From Deltaproteobacteria bacterium (lineage in GTDB: Bacteria; Desulfobacterota; Deferrimicrobia; Deferrimicrobiales; Deferrimicrobiaceae), in NCBI GenBank assembly GCA_021802685.1, contig JAJZRM010000024.1, forward strand, positions 1-14,042: a stretch of DNA of 14,042 nucleotides, given 5' to 3'. Shown here in pieces: positions 8,906-14,042 of the stretch. A program made the translations under genes and the position numbers. Each line of letters opens with the position of its first letter. The first letter of the stretch is position 1. The notes beneath the pieces were generated by a model, which made no database searches, had not been told where the DNA came from, and saw nothing but the letters and a program-made list of their open reading frames with translations.

Positions 8906-10153
8906 TTATCGATTGAGAGGAATAACGGATGCCGGGTCGATCGCCGTTCCGCCCGCCCGCAGTTCCAAGTATAGCACCGATTTTCCCGAAGGCGATTCCG
9001 GCAGCCGCCCCACGACTTGTCCTTTCACCACGCTTTGCCCCTGCTTCACGAGGAACGCGTCGATTTTTCCGTACACGGAAAACAGCCCGCTCCCGTGCTG
9101 AAGAATCAGGACGTTTCCGAATCCGGAAACGGCCCCCAGGAAAGCGACCTCGCCGGGGCCCACCGCCTTTACCCAGGCCCCGGACGGCCCCTCGACCTCG
9201 ACCCCCCGGTTTTCGATCGTCACGTCGAACATGGGATCGTGCTGCTTCCCGAACGGGGTGACGACTTTCCCCGGCAGGGGGGGGGACAATCCGCCCGCCA
9301 GGGAGGCGAACTGCCGCGGCGCTTCCGCCCGCGCCGGGGAACCCGCTTCCCGTCCGCTCCCAGCCTTGCTCTTCATCCTGCGCTGCCGTTCCCGTTCCTC
9401 CGCCAGCCGTTCCCGTTCCTTGGCCAGCCGTTCGATGCGGGAGACGAGCGATTCCATGCGGGCGATCTTCGCCCGGAGCGCGCGAAGTTCCTTCTGCTTC
9501 CGCTTCTTCTCTCCCTCGATGCCGGACAGGCGTTTCCGCTCCGCTTCATGCCGCGAGAGGAGTGTCTTCCCCACTTTCCTTTCCTGGGCCATTTTCCGCT
9601 CGGAAACCTCCACCTGCCGCTCGATCCCCGAAAGTTTCTCTTCCTTCCGTTCCCGCTCCCGCGACAGGCGCTCCATGTCCCGCAGGTCCGCACCCAGGTA
9701 CGCGCGCATGAAGTACCGTTCCCGCTCCGCGTGCGAACGCGCCGGGGAAAAGACCGATGCCGCCCGGTCGCCCGTGAAGGCGAGGACCGCCGCCCTCCGC
9801 AGACCGCCGCGCGCCCTCCCCTGGGCTTCCGCGATTTCCCGGACCTCCTTCTCCGCAAGGTCGAGCCTCCCCCCCAGGGCGGACAGTTTTCGGTCGATTC
9901 CGGAGAGAACGCGCTGCTGCCGCTTCAATCGGTTCTGCAGCTCGCCCACGCGCTTTTTCGTCAGTTTCTCTTTCCGGAGGGCGTCCGTGAGCTCGGCCGC
10001 CGTCTTTTCCTCCCTTGCCTTCATCTGGAGAAGGCGGGCCTTTTCGCGGCGAAGATCCGCCGCGCTGCCGTCCGCAACCAACGCGCCTTGGTGAAAAAAC
10101 GCGAGAGAAAGCCCCGCGAGCAGGACGATGATGACGGACCTCGCTGCCCGCAT
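8906..10153 (-). CDS. envC: EnvC-like murein hydrolase activator (coiled coil plus degenerate LytM)
   Basis: This 415-aa protein has a signal peptide (about 1-27), long coiled coils (about 30-115 and 155-265, dense in E/K/R/L heptads) and a C-terminal LytM fold (about 293-411). The LytM zinc residues are missing: N-R-G-V-E-V (315-320) replaces H-x-G-x-D, and L-Y-L-E-L-R (394-399) replaces H-L-H-F. That is the pattern of E. coli EnvC, whose non-catalytic LytM domain activates cell-wall amidases at the septum and is recruited by FtsEX. Here it sits directly after ftsX, with the stop and start overlapping by 1 nt (TGATG). The open frame continues upstream across ftsX, but the start at 10153 gives the signal peptide. 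Which amidase or M23 enzyme it would activate is not shown by the sequence. Confidence 0.9.
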   Translation of the reverse strand: MRAARSVIIVLLAGLSLAFFHQGALVADGSAADLRREKARLLQMKAREEKTAAELTDALRKEKLTKKRVGELQNRLKRQQRVLSGIDRKLSALGGRLDLAEKEVREIAEAQGRARGGLRRAAVLAFTGDRAASVFSPARSHAERERYFMRAYLGADLRDMERLSRERERKEEKLSGIERQVEVSERKMAQERKVGKTLLSRHEAERKRLSGIEGEKKRKQKELRALRAKIARMESLVSRIERLAKERERLAEERERQRRMKSKAGSGREAGSPARAEAPRQFASLAGGLSPPLPGKVVTPFGKQHDPMFDVTIENRGVEVEGPSGAWVKAVGPGEVAFLGAVSGFGNVLILQHGSGLFSVYGKIDAFLVKQGQSVVKGQVVGRLPESPSGKSVLYLELRAGGTAIDPASVIPLNR

Positions 10154-11043
10154 CACTTCCGGGAGGGCCGGGCCGCCATCCAGGAGAAAAGGGACGACGC
10201 GGCGGCAAGGAGGGCGACGCAAAGGATGAACACCGCCGCTGCCGCGGCGGTGGAGGGAGCCGACAGGTCTTCCGCCGCGCCGACCACGTTCCCCAGGAAC
10301 GGGTACCTGCGGAGGAGGAAGTGCAGAACGGCGGCGGCAGCGACGACGGCGGCGGCAGCGAGGAGGAACCCCGTGATCGCGGCGCCCGCAGCGCGGGACG
10401 CCGCCAGGCGGAGCGAAGACATCCCGCGCTCCAGGAGGAACCCGAAATCCCCCGCCAGGGCGGAGGCCCGCAACCGTTCCTGAAGACGGCAGATGACGAA
10501 AAAGAGAATCAGGAACAACGCGAAAACACCCCATGCCAGCGCGGCCGAATACCGGGCAACCCGCAGGAACCGGGAAAGGGAGTCTTCCCCGGCCAGCACC
10601 TGGTCTATCGACGGAACGGCCCGGAGGGCGGAAGTCACCGAACCCACGCCGGACGCGGTGAACCGGTCGTGCCGGATCCGGATCTCGACATAACCCGGAA
10701 GGGGATTCCCGCCGGCGTCCGGAAGCGATTCGACCCCCGGAAACGCCAGGAGGAACTCTTTCCATGCCGCCGCGGGGTCCCTGTACGACGCGGACCGCAC
10801 GGCGGGGAGTTCCGCGACCTTCCGCGCGAGGCCTTCGGCATCCTCGGGGGAAACGGAATCCCGCAACACCGCGGTAATGGCGTATCGCGAGGAGAGGAAC
10901 CGGGTCGCCCCTCCGGACAGGTGGAGCGCGAGAAACGCGAAAGCGAGCAGGCCGAGAAGGGCGAACCTCCCGAGGGACTGCCAGGCGATGGACCGACCTC
11001 CGAGACGCCAGTCGATCCAGACCAGGGACACCTTTTCTTTCAA
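10153..11043 (-). CDS. ftsX: Cell division permease-like protein FtsX
   Basis: This 296-aa protein has the FtsX layout: a short cytoplasmic N-terminus, TM1 (about 25-43), a periplasmic domain (about 45-162, with AITAVLRDSVSPEDAEGLARKV typical of the family), then TM2 (about 167-186), TM3 (about 218-240) and TM4 (about 265-285). With FtsE it forms an ABC-like complex that does not transport but conveys a signal to periplasmic cell-wall hydrolase regulators such as EnvC. The start is a TTG at 11041-11043 that overlaps the ftsE stop (TTGA), with AAGGTG just upstream. A GTG at 11029-11031 is an alternative. TM2-TM4 are rich in Ala. Confidence 0.9.
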   Translation of the reverse strand: MKEKVSLVWIDWRLGGRSIAWQSLGRFALLGLLAFAFLALHLSGGATRFLSSRYAITAVLRDSVSPEDAEGLARKVAELPAVRSASYRDPAAAWKEFLLAFPGVESLPDAGGNPLPGYVEIRIRHDRFTASGVGSVTSALRAVPSIDQVLAGEDSLSRFLRVARYSAALAWGVFALFLILFFVICRLQERLRASALAGDFGFLLERGMSSLRLAASRAAGAAITGFLLAAAAVVAAAAVLHFLLRRYPFLGNVVGAAEDLSAPSTAAAAAVFILCVALLAAASSLFSWMAARPSRK

Positions 11044-11729
11044 GCGGCACCTTCCTTTCCGGCGATCGGCGGCAACCGGTGGATTCGAAACGGTCCGACC
11101 GGCTTCCCCTCGCCGGCGACCGCCGACCAGCGGGCGGGCAGCTGCCGTTCCGCCAGCAGGATCGTATTCCCCTCTCCCGCCAGCGCCCGGAACAGGCCGC
11201 CCAGCATCTCTCCGAACGGATCTCCCGCCGACAGGACCATCCCGTCCGCGAACAGGACCTTTGGGGTCCTCAGCAGCTCCGCCGCGAGGACCGCCCTCGC
11301 CCTTTCCGAGCCCGACAGGGAGGATAACCGGTGGTTCTCCGCTCCGGAAAGCCCCACCATCGAGAGAAGCCGTTCACTGCGCTCGATCCGCTCTTTCCCG
11401 GGAATGCCTCCGCAAGCCAGGGCGGAGCGTCGGAACAGATCCTCCACGGTCAGGCGCGCGTCCCCCTCGAACCGCTCCGGGATGCAGCCGCAGGAAGCGC
11501 GGAAGGAACGGGCGACGGAAGCGCCGGCGCGGTAGAGGGATTCCCCGGAGACGAGCACGTCCCCCGCGTCCGGCCGCCGCTCCCCTCGAAGGATGGAGAA
11601 CAGAAGCGTCTTTCCGGAAGACGGCGGACCCACGGCCACCCAGACCGCACCGTCGTCGAACGCGAAATCGAGGCCGTCCCAGAGAATCTTCCCCCGGGAG
11701 AAGACTCCCAGACGGAACGCCTCGATCAT
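11040..11729 (-). CDS. ftsE: FtsE-like ABC ATPase with degenerate catalytic motifs
   Basis: This 229-aa nucleotide-binding-domain protein is encoded immediately before ftsX, hence FtsE by position. Walker A is intact (GPPSSGKT, 34-41) and the signature is close to normal (LSGSE, 138-142, for LSGGE). Other motifs are lost: the Q-loop region reads C-I-P-E-R-F (82-87) with no Gln, Walker B is VLFADG (158-163) with Gly163 in place of the catalytic Glu of DEPTGNLD, and the switch region is LLAERQL (191-197) with Arg195 where His is expected. It may bind ATP but probably hydrolyses it poorly or not at all. The frame runs 46 codons further upstream, but the ATG at 11729 overlaps the previous stop (ATGA) and begins with the usual FtsE N-terminus (MIEAF). 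The frame is uninterrupted, so a pseudogene by frameshift is not indicated. Confidence 0.82.
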   Translation of the reverse strand: MIEAFRLGVFSRGKILWDGLDFAFDDGAVWVAVGPPSSGKTLLFSILRGERRPDAGDVLVSGESLYRAGASVARSFRASCGCIPERFEGDARLTVEDLFRRSALACGGIPGKERIERSERLLSMVGLSGAENHRLSSLSGSERARAVLAAELLRTPKVLFADGMVLSAGDPFGEMLGGLFRALAGEGNTILLAERQLPARWSAVAGEGKPVGPFRIHRLPPIAGKEGAA

Positions 11730-12022
11730 CGATCGCCGGGTTTCTCCTCGACGGGGGTGATCTCCCCCGCGAGAAGCCGCCGGATCTCCTCGAGATGCTG
11801 CGCCTCCATGCGATCCTTGAGTACGGCCTGCCAGGACGGTTTCCCGAGGATGTCGTCGTACGGCCACCGCACGCTGTCCAGGATCACCCCTCCGAGGAAG
11901 ACATTGGTGATGACCTGCGGATTGGCCTTCCCGCCATCCTCGGTCTGGACGTGGTAGGTCTTTCCCCGGATCTTGATGTTGTGATTGAAACCGGAGAGCA
12001 TCTTCATCTGGGATGATCCCAT
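11726..12022 (-). CDS. Conserved small protein of unknown function
   Basis: This 98-aa soluble protein has no signal peptide or membrane segment. The core is LSGFNHNIKIRGKTYHVQTEDGG, followed by N-P-Q-V-I-T-N-V-F-L-G-G-V-I-L, then an aromatic/charged part (RWPYDDIL) and a helical C-terminus with MEAQHLEEIRRLLAGE. I recall similar F-N-H-N...H-V-Q-T-E-D-x-G proteins as conserved hypotheticals in Deltaproteobacteria, but know no function. The frame opens at an ATG at 12058 inside murI; the ATG at 12022 is chosen because GGGGAAGGG precedes it by 4 nt and it leaves a 13-nt gap after the murI stop. Its stop overlaps the ftsE start by 4 nt, so it is translated in step with FtsEX. A role in division or envelope growth is only a guess from position. 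Confidence 0.82.
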   Translation of the reverse strand: MGSSQMKMLSGFNHNIKIRGKTYHVQTEDGGKANPQVITNVFLGGVILDSVRWPYDDILGKPSWQAVLKDRMEAQHLEEIRRLLAGEITPVEEKPGDR

Positions 12023-12026
12023 CGGT

Positions 12027-12035
12027 CCCTTCCCC
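12027..12035 (-). promoter_or_regulatory. Ribosome-binding site deciding the start at 12022
   Basis: GGGGAAGGG (12035 down to 12027) lies directly after the murI TAG and 4 nt before ATG 12022. The upstream ATG at 12058 has no comparable sequence. Confidence 0.6.
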
Positions 12036-12830
12036 CTACAGTACGATCCGTTGGACATCGCCCAATTCCCTGCCGTAGAACCCTCGTCCGATGCGGGCGA
12101 ACCGCTCGGGGTCGTCCGTGACGAGAAAATCCACTTCCCGCGGGCCTGCCGGACTGCGGACCTGGGTTTCCGACAAAAGGATGTCCACGACCATCGCCGC
12201 CTCCTCCCCGGAGTCGATCAGGACCGGCGTTTCGCCGATGCACTCCCGGATCGCGCTTTTCAGCACCGGGTAGTGCGTGCAGCCGAGGATCAGGGCATCC
12301 GGGGGCTCCGCCCGGAACGGCGCGAGGTACTCGGCGATCACGGCGCGCGTGATGTCTTTGTCGGTCCATCCCTCTTCCGCGAGGGCCACGAGCAGCGGGC
12401 AGGGAACCGAGCGGACCTTCGCGGAAGGGACGGCCGTGCGCAGCGCTTCCTCGTACGCCCCGGAGCGGACCGTCCCCAGCGTCCCGATGACGCCGATGCT
12501 CGACCTCCGGGGGAGGCCGGCGGCGCGCCGGACGCAGGGATCCACCATCCCGACGACGGGGATCTTGTAGATCTTCCGCAACGCCGGCAACGCCAGCGAC
12601 GATGCGGTGTTGCAGGCCACGACGAGCAGCTTGATGTCGTGGAGGCGGATCAGGTGGTTCGCGATCTCGATGGAGTACCGGGTGACGGTTTCCGCGGATT
12701 TCCCCCCGTAGGGAACCCGGGCCGTGTCCCCCAGGTACACGAAATGTTCCGAAGGCAGCGTCCGCACCAGCTCCTTGAGCACGGTCAACCCGCCCATCCC
12801 GGAATCGAACACACCGACCGGATTTTCCAC
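12036..12830 (-). CDS. murI: Glutamate racemase
   Basis: This 264-aa enzyme converts L-glutamate to D-glutamate for the peptidoglycan stem peptide in the cytoplasm. The Asp/Glu racemase signature is complete: VFDSGMGGLTVL (7-18), GDTARVPYG (34-42), VACNTASSLA (71-80) with catalytic Cys73, GVIGTLGTVRSGAYEEAL (113-130), and LGCTHYPVL (182-190) with catalytic Cys184. The length is typical. The start is GTG (12828-12830), supported by AGGAGA about 4 nt upstream, and it is the first gene of the leftward operon, 20 nt below a predicted transcription start. Being first in an operon with FtsEX and EnvC ties D-Glu supply to septal wall remodelling. Confidence 0.96.
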   Translation of the reverse strand: MENPVGVFDSGMGGLTVLKELVRTLPSEHFVYLGDTARVPYGGKSAETVTRYSIEIANHLIRLHDIKLLVVACNTASSLALPALRKIYKIPVVGMVDPCVRRAAGLPRRSSIGVIGTLGTVRSGAYEEALRTAVPSAKVRSVPCPLLVALAEEGWTDKDITRAVIAEYLAPFRAEPPDALILGCTHYPVLKSAIRECIGETPVLIDSGEEAAMVVDILLSETQVRSPAGPREVDFLVTDDPERFARIGRGFYGRELGDVQRIVL

Positions 12831-12846
12831 ATCTTCTCCTAATACT

Positions 12847-12882
12847 TTGATTTTTTTACGTTAAAACGCTATCGTGTAGATG
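12847..12882 (+). promoter_or_regulatory. Promoter for the divergent membrane-protein/dehydratase pair
   Basis: TTGATT (12847-12852), a 17-nt spacer and TATCGT (12870-12875) each match the sigma70 hexamers at four of six positions. Transcription would begin near 12882, about 30 nt before the GTG at 12914. It is interleaved with the murI promoter on the other strand. Confidence 0.45.
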
Positions 12883-12886
12883 TCAA
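12851..12886 (-). promoter_or_regulatory. Sigma70-type promoter for the murI operon
   Basis: On the minus strand a perfect -35 TTGACA (12886 to 12881) is followed after 17 nt by TAACGT (12863 to 12858), which matches the -10 consensus at three positions, including the first two and the last. Transcription would begin near 12851, giving a leader of about 20 nt that holds the murI ribosome-binding site. Confidence 0.6.
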
Positions 12887-12913
12887 CCGAACTCCGGCCG
12901 GGAGGAGGGCGCC

Positions 12914-13198
12914 GTGGGCGATATTCTCGATTTTCTCACCAACGCGAAAATCATGGAACTTGCCTCCGATCCGCGCGTCCTGTTCGGCGCGGGCGTGCTG
13001 TTCGTTCTCGCGCTCCTGTTCCATTGGAAGTTCGTGCAGCTGCTGCTCTTCGCCATCGGAGGAACGCTGGCCGTCATTCGGCTCGCCAACCTGGCGGGGG
13101 GGGAGGCGTCGCTCGACAAAAACCTCCTGACCTTCGGCCTCGGGACGGTGATCGTCGCCGGCATCCTGATCTACTTCCTGTTCATTCGCAGTGACTGA
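12914..13198 (+). CDS. Small three-helix membrane protein of unknown function
   Basis: This 94-aa protein starts at GTG 12914 behind a strong GGAGGAGGG. After a short amphipathic N-terminus (MGDILDFLTNAKIMELASDP) come three hydrophobic segments, at about 22-36, 40-57 and 71-91, with a short loop (GGEASLDKN) between the second and third. No family is recognised. It is the first gene of the rightward transcript and overlaps the next gene by 8 nt, so the two are translationally coupled. A function linked to the dehydratase-like protein cannot be claimed from the sequence. The clean ribosome-binding site and hydrophobic pattern make it a real gene. Confidence 0.8.
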   Translation: MGDILDFLTNAKIMELASDPRVLFGAGVLFVLALLFHWKFVQLLLFAIGGTLAVIRLANLAGGEASLDKNLLTFGLGTVIVAGILIYFLFIRSD

Positions 13199-13967
13199 CA
13201 CGGATCCCCGCATCGGATTCACGACGACCATCCCGGTCGAGGTCCTCTTCTCCGGCGGCCGCGCCCCGGTGGACCTGAACAACGTGTTCATCGGAGCGGA
13301 CCGCCCGTCGGAATACATCCGGGAGGCGGAGAGCGACGGGTTCCCCAAAAACTGCTGCGCCTGGATCAAGGGGATTTACGGCGCCGCCCGGCGGCACGGT
13401 TTTCGCGAGGTCGTCGCCGTCACCCAGGGGGACTGCAGTTTCACCCAGGCGTTGATGGAAGTGCTGCGGTACCGGGGCGTGACCGTCGTTCCCTTCGCCT
13501 TTCCCTTCGACCGCGACCCCGGCGTCCTCTCCATGGAACTCGCCAAGATGGCCGCCCGGTTCGGAACGACCGTGCGGGAATCGGAAGCGTGGAAGGCGCG
13601 GTTGGACGAGGTTCGCCGCATCGCGCACGAGATCGACCGGCTGACTTGGGAGGAAGGGAAGGTCACCGGGGAGGAAAACCACCGCTGGCTGGTCGCCTGC
13701 TCCGACTTCGAGGGAGACCCCGATGGGTTTGCCCGGCGGGCGAAAGCGTTCCTCGGCGAGGCGGCGGGTCGCCCGGAGCGGAAGGGTCTTGTCCCCGTCG
13801 CGTTCGTCGGGGTCCCTCCCATAGTCTCCGGCCTGCACGCATGTTTCGAGGAAGCGGGGGCCCGGGTCGTCCTCAACGAGGTCCAGCGGCAATTCTCGAT
13901 GCCCTCCCCCACCTCTTCGCTCGTCGAACAGTACCTCGCGTACACCTATCCGTACTCCTTCTTCTAG
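13191..13967 (+). CDS. 2-hydroxyacyl-CoA dehydratase (HgdB-like) family protein, probably C-terminally truncated
   Basis: This 258-aa protein starts at GTG 13191, overlapping the membrane protein gene, with no Shine-Dalgarno sequence. It has the N-terminal pattern of the HgdB/FldB-C-like family: IGFTTTIPVEVLFSGGRAPVDLNN (8-31), FPKNCCAWIKGIY (51-63), AVTQGDCSFTQALMEVL (76-92), then NEVQRQFSMP (229-238) and QYLAYTYPYSFF (247-258). These proteins bind a [4Fe-4S] cluster through cysteines; Cys55/56 and Cys82 sit where ligands are expected. Related proteins as I recall them run on for about 60-70 residues after T-Y-P-Y-x-x-F, including an S-F-C motif, but here a TAG follows at 13965-13967. Translation past it still resembles the family (see findings). 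The cause may be decay, recoding or sequence error at a contig end. Family confidence is high; physiological substrate unknown. Confidence 0.8.
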   Translation: MTDTDPRIGFTTTIPVEVLFSGGRAPVDLNNVFIGADRPSEYIREAESDGFPKNCCAWIKGIYGAARRHGFREVVAVTQGDCSFTQALMEVLRYRGVTVVPFAFPFDRDPGVLSMELAKMAARFGTTVRESEAWKARLDEVRRIAHEIDRLTWEEGKVTGEENHRWLVACSDFEGDPDGFARRAKAFLGEAAGRPERKGLVPVAFVGVPPIVSGLHACFEEAGARVVLNEVQRQFSMPSPTSSLVEQYLAYTYPYSFF

Positions 13968-13997
13968 CGGATCGGTTACATCCGTGCTGGGGGGGCG

Positions 13998-14028
13998 CGC
14001 AGTGGCTGCCTTGGGAGCGGCCACTGCG
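13998..14028. repeat. Inverted repeat / hairpin near the right edge
   Basis: The 9-nt arm CGCAGTGGC (13998-14006) is matched perfectly by GCCACTGCG (14020-14028). Three more inner pairs (one G-U) leave a 7-nt loop, 30 nt after the dehydratase-like stop. There is no T-tract before the window ends, so a rho-independent terminator is not shown. Confidence 0.55.
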
Positions 14029-14042
14029 GCCATGCCTGCTGC

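Noticed and set aside
10153..11050. Upstream extension of the EnvC-like frame to 714 aa
   Set aside because: The extra part is an Arg/Gly/Pro-rich shadow of ftsX. The real start at 10153 begins a signal peptide and overlaps the ftsX stop.
11730..11867. Upstream extension of FtsE to 275 aa
   Set aside because: The extra residues overlap the small upstream gene and are not FtsE-like; ATG 11729 gives the usual N-terminus and an ATGA overlap.
13182..14033. A 283-codon minus-strand frame across the dehydratase-like gene
   Set aside because: The plus-strand frame carries clear HgdB-like motifs; the minus frame shows none and has a shadow composition.

Overview
The window is GC-rich bacterial chromosome with almost no non-coding sequence. 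Gene order, the set of families (Dxs/IspA isoprenoid enzymes, FtsEX with an EnvC-like protein, an S41 protease, a YibQ-like deacetylase-fold protein) and a 2-hydroxyacyl-CoA dehydratase-type protein suggest an anaerobic or facultative member of the former Deltaproteobacteria (Desulfobacterota, Geobacter/Deferrimicrobium-like). That assignment is inference from protein style and synteny, not from a marker gene. No tRNA, rRNA, CRISPR array, insertion sequence or phage gene was seen.

Positions 1-12830 form one leftward (minus-strand) gene train. In transcription order it reads: murI (glutamate racemase), a 98-aa conserved protein of unknown function, ftsE, ftsX, an EnvC-like coiled-coil/LytM protein, an S41 C-terminal processing protease, a divergent polysaccharide deacetylase (YibQ family), xseA, an M23 endopeptidase, xseB, ispA-type prenyl diphosphate synthase, dxs, tlyA, and a LysM protein that runs off the left edge. 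Most junctions overlap by 1-8 nt or are separated by fewer than 25 nt, so one long transcript is likely. It would start at a good sigma70-type promoter just upstream of murI. Two wider gaps (44 nt before xseB, 48 nt before the LysM gene) are AT-rich; the first holds a TATAAT and may be an internal promoter. The theme is envelope growth and division: D-glutamate for peptidoglycan, isoprenoid precursors for the lipid carrier, control of septal peptidoglycan hydrolysis, and periplasmic proteolysis. ExoVII and the TlyA rRNA methyltransferase ride along.

From 12831 rightward the orientation flips. An 83-bp divergent intergenic region carries interleaved promoters facing both ways. It is followed by a 94-aa three-helix membrane protein and, overlapping it by 8 nt, a 2-hydroxyacyl-CoA dehydratase (HgdB-like) protein. 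That protein stops early, while the sequence after its TAG still appears to encode a degraded version of the family's C-terminus up to the window edge.

The two most notable points are an FtsE whose Walker A is intact but whose Walker B glutamate, switch histidine and Q-loop glutamine are all replaced, and the apparent truncation or decay of the HgdB-like gene at the right end. No stretch over 300 bases lacks a gene; the largest non-coding intervals are 12831-12913 and 13968-14042. Several starts are TTG or GTG, and several long frames in other phases across this region are GC-driven shadows.
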